A stretch of 64,000 nucleotides of DNA from Sphingobium chungbukense (GCF_001005725.1 NZ_LBIC01000001.1:1070539-1134538); one strand, 5' to 3'; counted from the first letter of the stretch, positions 26,707 to 36,090 are shown. The notes: generated by a model from the letters alone, not told the origin. Numbers and translations are program-made.

Positions 26707-28248
26707 TCAGTTTGCCGGGTCAACCCAAACCCGGCTGAACCGAGCGGGCGGACCGACACCCCCCTGTGGCTTAATCACCGCAAGCAGAAACAGGCTGGCC
26801 AAGCTGACAAGCAGGCCAACCCATTCCTGCCATATAGTGACACGCTCTATTCGATAGTGGCCCCGCCGTGCTTGGAAGTGGATGACGGGTCCCTTGTAAT
26901 GCACAACCTCATCGCCCTGCATGACGCGCCAGATCGGGAAAGCGGCGCGGCGCATTGTCACCTCGCCTGGCGTCGCTGCCACCACCTCGTTCCCCGGCCT
27001 GATGTCGCGCCATTCGGTGAGGTTGGGCTTCCGTTCAAAGTCGGTTATGCGATTTGTGTTGAAGCCGGCAGGCAGATATTCCACGGCATCGGGCAGATCA
27101 CGCCTGATCATGGCGTAGGGCACTGGCTTGATCAGATATTCCGCCGCTTCGGCTGTCCATCGGACATAGGAAAAGGCCACAAGCGCCAATCCCAATCCCA
27201 ACAGGATCGGTTGTGGACGGCAGCTCAGAATGGCCGTTATGGCGGCAAATTCGATGAGGCCCAGCAACCGCCAGGGAAATTGCGCCTGAGCAAAGGGGGG
27301 AATGTCCCAGAGGAAGGGGATGAGGCCGAGCGCGGCCAGCGCGGCCAAAAGGCTTATGACGGTCCAGATGGAACGTGCCGACAGCGACAGCAGCGCAAGG
27401 CCAGCGATCAACACCGGAATGGGCAGCATCTGGAGGAGGGGGCCGTCCGCCAGCAGCCCCCAAGAAGATGGCCGATACCAGGGTCCCCATAGCAGTTGCG
27501 AGGAAATATGGCCCTGCATCGTCAGGGCCGGGAGCAGATAGAAGGCCGCAAGACCAATGGCGAGCGCGCCACTAACTGCCAAGAACCAAAAGGCGCGCCG
27601 GTCTGCCAGGATTCTATGCAGGCCCAGCGGAGCGATCAGGAAGAAGCCGGTGAGCATCGCCATGGGCAAATGGGTCAGCACGAGTCCTGCATAGGCGAGC
27701 GCCAGCAGGATGACGCCCCTGCGCTCGGGAAGGCGGGTTATGGCTAGCGCAATGAGGGGATACCATATGAAGGCGGTAAATTCCGCCAGAGCGCCCCGGA
27801 CATAGAAGTCCATCAGGTGATAGGGCGCGGCCATATAGAGGATCGCCCCGGCAAGCGGATAGGTGCCGCGTGCGGAAAGCCAATGATACATGGCAATGCC
27901 TGACAGCAGCAGCGTCAGGAACGCGGCCATGTTGATAGCGGCGAGCGTGGACAGGCCGCCAGCATCGAACGCGCCGGCTATCCAGAAGGCGATGGGCGGA
28001 TAGAAATAGAAGGCAGGACTACCCAGTCCTTCGAAACTGTCCGGTAGCCAGCGTGGATAGAGATTTCCCTTCGCCATCTCCGTCCCGAACTGACTCGTCC
28101 AGACATAATTGTAGGTAACGGAATGGGAATCGCCCGGGCCCAGCAGAAAGGTCGGCAGCAGCAGGAGTGTCGCCATAAGCGCGAGGGGGCCGACCTGACG
28201 CAGGCTGTTTTGAGTGGTCATCCGCGCCATCGTCGCCGTTTCATCCAT
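26707..28248 (-). CDS. Polytopic membrane protein, GT-C/YfhO-like
   Basis: A protein of about 513 residues with roughly ten transmembrane helices and a C-terminal soluble segment. The first periplasmic loop has WTSQFGTEMAKGNLYPRWLP, then AFYFYPPIAFWIAG, a layout seen in membrane glycosyltransferase-like proteins annotated as 6-pyruvoyl-tetrahydropterin synthase-related or YfhO-like. A role in envelope polysaccharide or lipid glycosylation fits the neighbourhood but is not proven. The start MDETATMARM at 28248 was chosen over one 36 codons upstream. It is divergent from the GT2 gene. Confidence 0.7.
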   Translation of the reverse strand: MDETATMARMTTQNSLRQVGPLALMATLLLLPTFLLGPGDSHSVTYNYVWTSQFGTEMAKGNLYPRWLPDSFEGLGSPAFYFYPPIAFWIAGAFDAGGLSTLAAINMAAFLTLLLSGIAMYHWLSARGTYPLAGAILYMAAPYHLMDFYVRGALAEFTAFIWYPLIALAITRLPERRGVILLALAYAGLVLTHLPMAMLTGFFLIAPLGLHRILADRRAFWFLAVSGALAIGLAAFYLLPALTMQGHISSQLLWGPWYRPSSWGLLADGPLLQMLPIPVLIAGLALLSLSARSIWTVISLLAALAALGLIPFLWDIPPFAQAQFPWRLLGLIEFAAITAILSCRPQPILLGLGLALVAFSYVRWTAEAAEYLIKPVPYAMIRRDLPDAVEYLPAGFNTNRITDFERKPNLTEWRDIRPGNEVVAATPGEVTMRRAAFPIWRVMQGDEVVHYKGPVIHFQARRGHYRIERVTIWQEWVGLLVSLASLFLLAVIKPQGGVGPPARFSRVWVDPAN

Positions 28249-28389
28249 CGCAGCCTGATCGCCGAAAATGGTAAAGATTATGCTGACCTTCCCACCGGCG
28301 CTGCCGTACCCCGACGCGGGTGAGGCTTTGTTAACCATTTTCGCTGATATCGGCATGGGGCACCGGCCCGCATTGGGGGCTCAAAAGGA

Positions 28390-29412
28390 ATGGCTACACC
28401 ATCTTTGTTGTCGATCGTCATTCCGGTCTTCAATGAACAGGAGAGCATTTCGCTATTCCTGGATGCAGCGCGTCCCGCGGTCGCCCGAGCGCTTCAGCTC
28501 ATCGGACCGGACGCTCGAGCCGAATTTCTGTTCATCAATGATGGCAGCACTGACCGCACCGACGACATATTGACGATCCTCGCCCGTCTGGACCCCGATA
28601 TCCGCCACATCACCCTGTCGCGCAATTTCGGCAAGGAAGCGGCATTGGCTGCCGGGATCGACCGAGCGAGGGGAGACGCGGTCATCCCGATCGACGTCGA
28701 CCTGCAAGATCCGCCGGAAGTCATCGTCGCCATGGTCCGCCATTGGTTGGCGGGGGCGAAGGTGGTCAATGCGCGCCGCGCAGACCGGTCCAGCGACGAC
28801 TGGTTCAAGCGCTGGAGCGCGCAAGGATTCTATCGCCTCATCAACCGCCTTTCCGATCATCCCATCCCTGAAAATGTTGGTGATTTCCGGCTGCTTGACC
28901 GGCAGGCAGTGGACGTCATCAAACAACTCGGCGAACAGGCTCGCTTTACCAAGGGCCTTTTCTCCTGGGTCGGTTTTCGCATCGCCACTGTCGATTATGA
29001 ACGCGCTCCTCGCGAGGCCGGGAGCAGCAAGTGGCGCGTGAGCAAGCTCTGGTCGCTCGCCGTGGACGGCATCACCGCCTCGACGACCATACCACTGCGC
29101 ATATGGTCCTATATCGGCGGCAGCATCGCGCTGATGGCCTTTGCCTATGCCGCCTTCCTGGTGCTGCACACGCTGCTGACCGGAGTGGATACGCCGGGCT
29201 ATGCCTCGATCATGGTTGCCGTGCTCATGCTGGGCGGCCTCAACCTGATGAGCCTTGGCATCATCGGAGAATATCTGGGCCGCGTCGCGCAGGAGGTGCG
29301 CAATCGGCCGCTTTATGTCGTGGCTGAGGAAAGCGAGCCGACAGTGCCGCCTGCCATCCAGCCCCAAGCCAAGGAAGAGGACGAATGGATCGATCAGCCT
29401 ATGCGAGCATGA
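28390..29412 (+). CDS. GT2-family glycosyltransferase (DPMS/GtrB-like)
   Basis: A 340-residue family 2 glycosyltransferase that probably charges a polyprenyl phosphate with a sugar. It shows the nucleotide-sugar motif SIVIPVFNEQESI near residue 8, FINDGSTDRTDDI, LSRNFGKEAALAAGIDRA, and the metal-binding DVDLQDPPE. Two C-terminal transmembrane helices follow (residues about 235-300), typical of ArnC/GtrB proteins. It overlaps the methyltransferase gene downstream by 28 bp, so the two are coupled. Confidence 0.88.
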   Translation: MATPSLLSIVIPVFNEQESISLFLDAARPAVARALQLIGPDARAEFLFINDGSTDRTDDILTILARLDPDIRHITLSRNFGKEAALAAGIDRARGDAVIPIDVDLQDPPEVIVAMVRHWLAGAKVVNARRADRSSDDWFKRWSAQGFYRLINRLSDHPIPENVGDFRLLDRQAVDVIKQLGEQARFTKGLFSWVGFRIATVDYERAPREAGSSKWRVSKLWSLAVDGITASTTIPLRIWSYIGGSIALMAFAYAAFLVLHTLLTGVDTPGYASIMVAVLMLGGLNLMSLGIIGEYLGRVAQEVRNRPLYVVAEESEPTVPPAIQPQAKEEDEWIDQPMRA

Positions 29413-30110
29413 GCGCGCAGGAGCAGGATCATTGGTGGTTTGTCGCGCGTCGCGCCATCATCGAAAGCCTGGTCCGAACCCATGTTCCGCTACCTGCTGA
29501 CGCTCATATTCTTGAAGCGGGCTGCGGCACAGGCGGCAACCTTGCGCTGCTGGCGCAATATGGCGCGCTCGATGCCATGGAATATGATGCGAACGCCCGC
29601 GCCTTGGCCGCCGCGCGAGGTCTGTGCCGGGTGGAGGCAGGCGCCCTGCCCGACGCGATCGGTTTCGGCGAAACCCGTTACGACCTGATCGCGCTGCTCG
29701 ATGTGCTGGAGCATATCGACGAGGATGAAGCGTCGCTGCGCGCTCTGGGTACGCGGCTGGCGCCCAAGGGGCGGCTGTTGCTCACCGTCCCGGCTGCGCC
29801 CTGGCTCTGGTCGGATCATGACGTGCTGCACCACCACAAGCGCCGTTACACGCATGATGGCCTGCTGGAAGTGGTCCGCGCAGCGGGGTTGAAGGTTGAA
29901 GTCTCAGGCCATTTCAACAGCCTGCTTTTCCCGCTCGCGGTAGCGCAGCGCTTCGCTCATCAGTTGTTGCGCCGTGACACGCCCCTCGACGCGCGCCCGT
30001 CACCGCTCGTCAATGCCGCGCTTCAGCGCGTGTTCGCGGCGGAGCGGCATCTGCTCGGCCGCCTTCCCTTCCCCATGGGCCTTTCACTTTACGCCATTCT
30101 CTCGGTCTGA
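29385..30110 (+). CDS. Class I SAM-dependent methyltransferase
   Basis: A 241-residue methyltransferase with the SAM motif ILEAGCGTGGNLALLAQYG near residue 43, an acidic motif II region in AMEYDANARALAAA, and YDLIALLDVLEHIDED as motif IV. The HWWFVARRAIIESL N-terminus is usual for methyltransferases next to GT2 genes in polysaccharide loci. The start ATG at 29385 is inside the preceding glycosyltransferase. The acceptor is unknown. The last 27 bp overlap the convergent membrane-protein gene. Confidence 0.82.
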   Translation: MDRSAYASMSAQEQDHWWFVARRAIIESLVRTHVPLPADAHILEAGCGTGGNLALLAQYGALDAMEYDANARALAAARGLCRVEAGALPDAIGFGETRYDLIALLDVLEHIDEDEASLRALGTRLAPKGRLLLTVPAAPWLWSDHDVLHHHKRRYTHDGLLEVVRAAGLKVEVSGHFNSLLFPLAVAQRFAHQLLRRDTPLDARPSPLVNAALQRVFAAERHLLGRLPFPMGLSLYAILSV

Positions 30111-31715
30111 TGGCGCGTTGCGTGGATCGTAGGGCAGCCTCCAGGTGCCATCCCAGCAGCGGGCCGGTTCGCTCGCCGAGGCGCGGGCCGGATGGGAAGG
30201 GCGGATGAGCGAGGGAAGCTTATCGACAGGGGCCAGATAGGATCCCTTGGGAAAGGCTGCGAAGGTTTGATCCCATGCCTTGAAGAAGGTGCAGCGCACT
30301 TCGGGTGCGGCGGGATAGAGTAATGCGCGCCGGATCTCGGCAAGGCCCGTCAGGCTGCCAATGGCAAGCACCACCATGAACCAGCGCCACCTCTCGCCCC
30401 GTTGTACGACATGATCGCTGACCATCACCGTGACCAGAGCCAAGGCCGTGATCGAGCCACGCATCATGAAGTCGGTCGACCAGCCAATCTGCACGAAGGG
30501 GATGAGCATCAGCCAGGCAAAGGCCAGCCACAGGCTATCGCGCCCGAATCGCGTCGATCGTCCGGCGATCGCCAGAGGAATCAGATAAGGAAGCGTTTCA
30601 AAAGTTTGGAACAGCAGCCACTGGACGAAGGGGATCGGCTGAAAATGGAATCCGACGTCATCCGATGCTGCGCCCAGATAGATGAGCGATGGCAGGCAAA
30701 GGAGAAGCGATGCCGCGGGGACCAGGACGTCGCGCAATCGAAGCGTCCTCGCGATCAGCGTTCGTAATCCCGCCAGCGCGACAAAGGGCATGGCTCCCAT
30801 CAGCCCCAGCGGCGACCAGAGCGCCGTCAGCGGCAGCAGCGCCAGCCATGGCGCGAGGGGCACGCGGCCCTCCCGCCACAACATATAGCCGACCGCGCCC
30901 ACCCAACCGGCGATCGCGTGCTGCGGCACCCAGAACAGCAGGGTGATGGTCGAGGAATATTGGATTTCGGCCCAATCTTCCAGGTGACCGGTGAGCATTC
31001 CCTGCATGAGCAGGTCGCCAATCGCATCCATGCCGGAAAACAGGACGAATATCGCCAGGCCGATCAGGCGCGAGCGCTGGTCTGCGAACAACTGGCTTCC
31101 CAGGGCGAGCAGGAGCGCAACGAGCGTCGTATTCTGTGCCAGCAGGGCAATATCCGCCGCTCTTGGGCCAAGCAACTTGAAGACCAGTGCGGGTGCCAGG
31201 AACATGCCGATCGGCGCGCGCAGCAGGTCGGGCTCGGAGCGCGCCGTGTAGACGAATGGCCAGGGGTTGATGCCCATGTCCCGCAGCACGGCAAAGCGCA
31301 CCTGCCAATCCACATTGGCGTAGAAGAACCGCCCCTCGCCGCTCAGCACCAACAGGCCCAGCGCAACCAGGAAACAGGTCAGCAAGGTGGCGAGGGTAAT
31401 ATCGCGGCTATCCTTGAAGATCTTGATCGTGAAAAAGCAAAGCCCGCCGACGATCAATCCGCCAAGGATGTAGGCCCAGGCGGGCGCGGTATCGAGAAAC
31501 CGCCATAGCAGCAGCTGACTTCCGCCCAACCAGGCGGCAAGAGACGCCCAAATCCAGCGTGGCGCTATCAAAATAGAGGGCCGATTTCCCGAGACCGTGG
31601 AAGCGGCGCCAGTGGATGGTCCGACATGGCCGGCCGAGATGGATGTCTCCCCCATTTCCCAGGTCCTTAAAGAATTGCCCGCCAAGGTCGATAGAGGACC
31701 GGCGCCAGATGGCAA
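30084..31715 (-). CDS. Polytopic membrane protein, paralogue of the 36.2-kb gene
   Basis: A 543-residue protein with about twelve transmembrane helices and a periplasmic C-terminal tail rich in cysteine/tryptophan and proline. The distinctive segments are SGEGRFFYANVDWQVRFAVL, PWPFVYTARSEPDLLRAPIG, IQYSSTITLLFWVPQHAIAG and GAMPFVALAG. The first five recur in near-identical order in the gene at 36.2 kb. The family is not one I can name. The GT-C-like layout (large first periplasmic loop, repeated helices) and the polysaccharide context suggest a glycosyltransferase or lipid-linked sugar processing enzyme. The start is uncertain; MGETSISAGH at 31655 is an alternative. The C-terminus overlaps the methyltransferase gene. 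Confidence 0.7.
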   Translation of the reverse strand: MPSGAGPLSTLAGNSLRTWEMGETSISAGHVGPSTGAASTVSGNRPSILIAPRWIWASLAAWLGGSQLLLWRFLDTAPAWAYILGGLIVGGLCFFTIKIFKDSRDITLATLLTCFLVALGLLVLSGEGRFFYANVDWQVRFAVLRDMGINPWPFVYTARSEPDLLRAPIGMFLAPALVFKLLGPRAADIALLAQNTTLVALLLALGSQLFADQRSRLIGLAIFVLFSGMDAIGDLLMQGMLTGHLEDWAEIQYSSTITLLFWVPQHAIAGWVGAVGYMLWREGRVPLAPWLALLPLTALWSPLGLMGAMPFVALAGLRTLIARTLRLRDVLVPAASLLLCLPSLIYLGAASDDVGFHFQPIPFVQWLLFQTFETLPYLIPLAIAGRSTRFGRDSLWLAFAWLMLIPFVQIGWSTDFMMRGSITALALVTVMVSDHVVQRGERWRWFMVVLAIGSLTGLAEIRRALLYPAAPEVRCTFFKAWDQTFAAFPKGSYLAPVDKLPSLIRPSHPARASASEPARCWDGTWRLPYDPRNAPSDRENGVK

Positions 31716-31740
31716 AGAGCGGTGAGGGAAAAATGCGCGT

Positions 31741-32529
31741 TCAGTTCAGCCTGTTGATCGACTCCCGCATGTGGCCGGTGCCCACGCTGGCGTAGCGCTG
31801 GACCGTTTTGAGAGACTTCCAGCCGCCCATGTGCATGATAGTGATGAGGTCGATGCTGGCCATCACGCAGTGTGACGCCCAATGGTGGCGCCAGTCATGA
31901 ACGGTGAAATCGTCGATGGCGGCCCGCTTGCAGGCCGTCTTGTGCTGGGTCTTCAGTGGATTGCTTCCCGGTATGGTGCCAAGCCGCGTGTCCTTATAGG
32001 GTTCGCCGAAGCGGTTGAGGAATACATGGCCGTTCATCGGCTTCCCCCGCTTCTCCCAGATCGGCAACAGCACCTCCTTGACGCGCGGATGCATCGGGAC
32101 TGACTGGATCATCGCGTTTTTCGTATGGTTGAGCAGGATGGCTTCCCGCTCCATATCGACGCCCTTGACGCCCCAGGGCAGTTGCAAGGCGGTCTGGATG
32201 CGCGGACCGTGAAAGGCCAGCATGATGATGACCGGCTGGATATGCGACGCGTAGGCCGCGATCAGGCGGTCGCGGTCGTCCTTTGTCAGGAAGCGCACCC
32301 GCTCATTGTCGAACGGTATCGCCTTGATCCTGAACGGAGGAAGATCATGCAGTTCGCGATAGATATTGACCGCCGCCTGGAACACGGCCCTGTAGCGATC
32401 CTGGCCGGCAGGTGCATGACCGCTCAAATAGGCCCGCCGAAACCGCTCCCACGCCTGCTTGGGTTCCCGCAGCGACATCTCACCGACCCGTTTGTTGCCG
32501 TTCTTCCCACGGCGGCGGGCGGAGAGCAT
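31741..32529 (-). CDS. Tyrosine recombinase, copy 2 (internal N-terminal deletion)
   Basis: A further member of the recombinase family, about 262 residues. It starts MLSARRRGKNGNKRVGEM like the other copies, then jumps to LREPKQAWERFRRAYLSGH. About 75 residues that lie between these points in copies 1 and 3 are missing, removing part of the arm-binding and core-binding domains. The catalytic core remains: FHGPRIQTALQLPW, HDWRHHWAS, GGWKS, and a tyrosine in QRYASVG. It overlaps the upstream DNA-binding gene by 106 bp, and follows alpA. It is probably inactive or altered in site specificity. Confidence 0.82.
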   Translation of the reverse strand: MLSARRRGKNGNKRVGEMSLREPKQAWERFRRAYLSGHAPAGQDRYRAVFQAAVNIYRELHDLPPFRIKAIPFDNERVRFLTKDDRDRLIAAYASHIQPVIIMLAFHGPRIQTALQLPWGVKGVDMEREAILLNHTKNAMIQSVPMHPRVKEVLLPIWEKRGKPMNGHVFLNRFGEPYKDTRLGTIPGSNPLKTQHKTACKRAAIDDFTVHDWRHHWASHCVMASIDLITIMHMGGWKSLKTVQRYASVGTGHMRESINRLN

Positions 32530-32915
32530 GTGATTCTTTCCAATAGCAGCTGATATTGCGCTTCCGTCGCGCGCATTTTTCCGCACGTGTGAACAGAGGG
32601 CACGCCATGTTTCGCGAAGGTACGTCGCATCCATTTCGTGGGATCTGCGCTGGTCATCTTGAGCCTCGACAGGATCTCCCGCGGGGTAAGGAGAGTATCG
32701 CTGCGTCCGGCTGTGGGTGCGCGATGCGACATCCGTCCTCCGTCGGAATCGGAGACGGCTACACGCTCGCCTGCCGCGGTTTCGGCAGATCGCCGCACGA
32801 TGGTCGTGCGACGTTCAGGCGATACAATCTGCACCATACCAGACGTTGGCAGCCCATGCGGCGTTGTTGCATTGGCGGGGCCGGCTTCCGGTTTTATAGG
32901 ATTTTTCGTCGACAT
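32424..32915 (-). CDS. DNA-binding protein, candidate recombination directionality factor
   Basis: A protein of about 163 residues. The central part, LLTPREILSRLKMTS, PTKWMRRTFAKHGVPSVHTC and KMRATEAQYQLLLERITCS, reads like a winged helix/excisionase DNA-binding domain. The last 35 residues are read through the recombinase start and are probably abnormal because of the recombinase deletion. The same coding end (EAQYQLLLEKITCS) precedes copy 3 at 53.86 kb, so this gene belongs to the recombinase module. The start at 32915 is one of several possible. Role inferred from position and fold words. Confidence 0.6.
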   Translation of the reverse strand: MSTKNPIKPEAGPANATTPHGLPTSGMVQIVSPERRTTIVRRSAETAAGERVAVSDSDGGRMSHRAPTAGRSDTLLTPREILSRLKMTSADPTKWMRRTFAKHGVPSVHTCGKMRATEAQYQLLLERITCSPPAAVGRTATNGSVRCRCGNPSRRGSGFGGPI

Positions 32916-33046
32916 GTTGGAGCAGACTGCTTGATTGCCGCCGCCTTTATTGTTCCGTTCAGTCGTGCGGAGGTGGTTCATCGCTTCGGAGGCGACGAAG
33001 TAGAAGCGGCTCTGCCATGATGAAGAGTGCGCGCACTGCACCATGA

Positions 33047-33262
33047 TCAACTCGGGGAGGTGTCGTTGGCGCTCCAAAACATAGGGTTGCGCTGCCAATC
33101 CTGGACGGCGGATTCCTGCCAACCTTTGCCGCTGGTGGCGATGCGGATTTGTTTCGGAAAGGTTCCGGCTCGGATCTTGCGATAGAGCGTCGCGCGACTG
33201 AGGCCGGTGCGATCAAGGACCGTGTTGAGTCGTAATATGGGATCCAATGATTGCGCGTTCAT
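33047..33262 (-). CDS. alpA: AlpA-family transcriptional regulator
   Basis: A 71-residue helix-turn-helix protein: LNTVLDRTGLSRATLYRKIR is the MerR/excisionase-like helix-turn-helix, followed by GTFPKQIRIATSGKGWQ, where AlpA proteins have a glycine-rich wing. GGAGAA sits seven bases before the ATG at 33262. AlpA in E. coli activates an integrase gene on a cryptic prophage-like element. Here it is first in the alpA, DNA-binding gene, recombinase order on the minus strand. Confidence 0.85.
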   Translation of the reverse strand: MNAQSLDPILRLNTVLDRTGLSRATLYRKIRAGTFPKQIRIATSGKGWQESAVQDWQRNPMFWSANDTSPS

Positions 33263-33704
33263 GATATTCTCCATTACTGTCATCGTTTACGCCCCCAACA
33301 AAGAATTGTGGGAGCTTTCTGCCGCGTCAAGATCATGAGAATCAGCGTTTGGGACTCAATGCGGCCTGGACGTCCATGTCGGTCCATCGGGATAGACTAT
33401 GCGTAGAAAATTTTTTCTGGCCCGGGGCAGCGGCTTTCACGGCCCCGCGACTGAGACTTTTTGAGATCCGAAAGTGGCCGGACCGCAGTGGGGAAGACCA
33501 GTGGGAAGTCTTCCTGATTCGGATTGGGTCCCAGATGCGGCGCACAGCCATTTTGGGATATCTGGACGGCGAAGGGATTTGACGGCCCCCATCCCCATAT
33601 CCCCTGCCGTTGAATAAGCCGGGGCTAACTCAATACGCCTGTTGATTTGTCGTATAGATTAGATTCATTACTAATGCTCGTGTTTTGCGCTGTGGTGAGG
33701 AAAA
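33263..33704. other. Gap between alpA and the low-GC membrane gene
   Basis: A 442-bp gap. A 77-codon frame at 33349-33582 is open on the plus strand and a 69-codon frame overlaps it on the minus strand, but neither has a recognisable motif or ribosome-binding site. From about 33600 the base composition turns AT-rich, matching the next gene and probably its promoter (TTGATTTGTCGTATAGATTA region). Confidence 0.4.
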
Positions 33705-35072
33705 ATGAAGCTCAAGGAAGATTGGCTTGCATGTAGTTTCATTGTGGTACTGCAGCTTTCACTGATTTGGTCTCATGTCGCTTGGCAGGATGAGTGGCAG
33801 GCGCTCCAAATCGCTGCATCGAGCCCAACCTTGGCATCTTTGGCGGAGCATTTGCGATATGAAGGACACCCGCCGCTTTGGTATATTTTTCTTCGTGTCA
33901 TTGCGTTCGCTGCAGGGAGCGATTTAGCTTTAAAAATAGCTGTAACCCTTTGTGCATTGATAACAATATTTATTGTTTTCAGTTTTACAAATCAACCTCT
34001 TTGGTTACGTGTGTGCGTGCTTCTGTCTGAACCAATACTGTTTGAGTTCAATACGATTTCTCGTAGCGGAAGTCTGGGCATAATGATCATTTTTGCGGTT
34101 GTTCGATTTTGGAATAATCGCGCATTTTGGGTCCTGATCGGACTATTGCCACTTACTGATTTCTTATTTGGTTTGGTTTCTATCGTGTTTTTGTCAATTA
34201 GGTGGCGAGAAATATTTAATTGGCGTATTGTTCCTTGGTTCATTTCAGGCGTAGTCGCAGCGATATCGGTCATTCCGCCAAGTGATATTGTTCCAGCACT
34301 CCATCCATCGAGCCTTTACTGGGATGTCATTGGCTGGTCTGCGCGGACGGGACAATTAATTTTCCCATTTCAGCCAAGATGGAATGCATTTTACTCTATT
34401 AATGCATTCCTGATACCCATTTTGCTATATTTATTTTACCATCAATTGCATTTTTTTGAGAGGTTATCATTTTTTGTATTTTTATTTATAACATTTTTAT
34501 TTTCTATTTTGATATATCCACTTTTGCTTCGCCATTTGATGATCATTTTGGTTTTGTTTCTCGCACTGACGTTGCGGCGAGAAATGACGACCTTGATGCG
34601 TGTCTGGATCGTAGGCCTTGCGTGTCTGGGCGTAGCGACAGCGACATTGAATTTCCTCCTTCCGTTCGATTCGGCACCGAAAATGGCATCAATCATCCGC
34701 CAGAAGGGGTTGGAAAATGCTCCTTGGGTTGGAGCGCCGCAATCTGTGCCGCAAGCAGTGTTTGCCGAACTGGATCTGCCGTTTCAGCGCGTCGGGGCCG
34801 ACTGCTCATCAACATTCACGCGCTGGAACTTTCCACATGTGTTGAACGACCCATCCACCCTATCGCAGTGGCTCGCTCAACGAGAAAGGCAGGGTGGATT
34901 TTATTTACTTTCCAGTGTTGAATTGGATCGCGAGGCCATCGTGCACGTCGATGCGGGCTATGATAGCATTCCATATTACATCTACCGTTTCGGAGATCCC
35001 AAAAGCGGCAAGCTGGCCCCGCCGTGTTTCAATGTTCATCCTTTGCGGACAGATTTGAGCAATGAAAGATGA
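33705..35072 (+). CDS. Polytopic membrane protein, probable GT-C glycosyltransferase
   Basis: A 455-residue protein with about ten transmembrane helices. The first periplasmic loop begins AWQDEWQALQIA, an acidic pair in the position of the catalytic acid of GT-C (GT39/ArnT-type) enzymes. It continues LRYEGHPPLWYIFLRV, also typical of them. The soluble tail has a cysteine in GADCSSTFTRWN. The codon use is AT-rich compared with neighbours (many TTT, ATT, TTA), which points to separate acquisition. Its sugar donor would be a polyprenyl-phosphate sugar; the substrate is unknown. Confidence 0.7.
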   Translation: MKLKEDWLACSFIVVLQLSLIWSHVAWQDEWQALQIAASSPTLASLAEHLRYEGHPPLWYIFLRVIAFAAGSDLALKIAVTLCALITIFIVFSFTNQPLWLRVCVLLSEPILFEFNTISRSGSLGIMIIFAVVRFWNNRAFWVLIGLLPLTDFLFGLVSIVFLSIRWREIFNWRIVPWFISGVVAAISVIPPSDIVPALHPSSLYWDVIGWSARTGQLIFPFQPRWNAFYSINAFLIPILLYLFYHQLHFFERLSFFVFLFITFLFSILIYPLLLRHLMIILVLFLALTLRREMTTLMRVWIVGLACLGVATATLNFLLPFDSAPKMASIIRQKGLENAPWVGAPQSVPQAVFAELDLPFQRVGADCSSTFTRWNFPHVLNDPSTLSQWLAQRERQGGFYLLSSVELDREAIVHVDAGYDSIPYYIYRFGDPKSGKLAPPCFNVHPLRTDLSNER

Positions 35073-35116
35073 AGCGTCCCGGGTTTTCCGAAGGCTCCTA
35101 TCTGTGAGAAGGAGCT

Positions 35117-35290
35117 ATGATGAGCGCTACAAGGAACAAGTTTTCGCCTGAGTTTCGCGCCCCGTGCGGTACGGATGGTGGAGGAGCACCGAGGGGACTG
35201 CCCCTCTGAGTGGGCAGCGATGACCTCGATCGCAGGGAAGATTGACTGCACGACCGAGACGCTGCGCCGCTGGCGGCGCGTCTCGGCCGC
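35117..35290 (+). pseudogene. IS3-family OrfA remnant
   Basis: MSATRNKFSPEFRA and, in another frame, RMVEEHRGDCPSEWAAMTSI with CTTETLRRWRR make up the first two-thirds of an IS3 OrfA helix-turn-helix protein. A frameshift lies in the C-run near 35160-35168. The rest of the element is missing; an IS5 piece follows directly. Confidence 0.7.
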
Positions 35291-36090
35291 CAAGGGCCAA
35301 CCTTCCTGGCCGCCGCTGGCGATGTTGAAGGCCCTGCTGCTGTCGATCTGGTATTATCTGTCCGGAATAAAACTGGCTGAGGCGCCCGATGATCGAGCCT
35401 CCTTTCGCCCGTTCTGCGGGTTTGCCGAATGAAGCAACACTGAACGTACCGCCTTCTTCAGGCTTCGCAGACTACTGGTTGCCGATCAGCTGGACCGAAC
35501 GCTGTTTGAAGCCGTGACCATGCAGCTCAGATCAAAGGCGGTAACGGTCAAGACAGGGACACTGGTCGATGCCACCATCATTGCTTCGGCAACCGGAGGA
35601 GGAGGAGGAGGAGGCGCGCTGGGTCAAGCATAAGGGAAAGCAGGCTGTTCGCGGCTTCAACGCCCATATCGGCACCGATGCTGATACGGCGCTGGTCGAG
35701 GAAGTGTCGATCACGTCGGCGAATATCAATGATGGGAAAGCAGGTCCCGATGCGCTGCCCGAGAACCCGGGCGAGGTGTTTGCCGACAGCGCGTACCGCG
35801 GCTATCACTTTCGCGATGCCGTGCGGGCAAAGGGCAGCATTCCCCGGATCGTCGCCACTGGCATGTGGGGCCACGATGAAGCCGAACCGCTGCGCGAGCT
35901 CCATGAATGGAAACAACCGAACCATCGCGTGGGCGGTCGGATCGAGAAGATCTTCGGGACATGGAAGCGATGCTACGGCCTGCGCCGAATGCGATGGCGA
36001 GGTCTCGCCAAAGCCGCCGTCCAAGTTCACCTCACCGCCATCGCCTATAACCTCAAGCGCACAATGAATATCCTCTACGTTCCCGCATGA
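35291..36090 (+). pseudogene. IS5-family transposase, degenerate
   Basis: PPLAMLKALLLSIWYYLSG, FRPFCGFAE and later QAVRGFNAHIGTDADTALVE, DSAYRGYHFRDAV, RRMRWRGLAKAAVQVHLTAI are segments of an IS5/IS1031-type DDE transposase. The reading frame is broken by a TGA at 35430-35432 and by a frameshift in a GGA run around 35597-35611. The last part (35569-36090) is open. It fuses to the IS3 fragment upstream, with no intact ends seen. Confidence 0.82.

Noticed and set aside
33349..33582. 77-codon plus-strand frame between alpA and the AT-rich gene
   Set aside because: It could be a small protein, but no motif, no ribosome-binding site and an equally long frame on the other strand make it unsupported.
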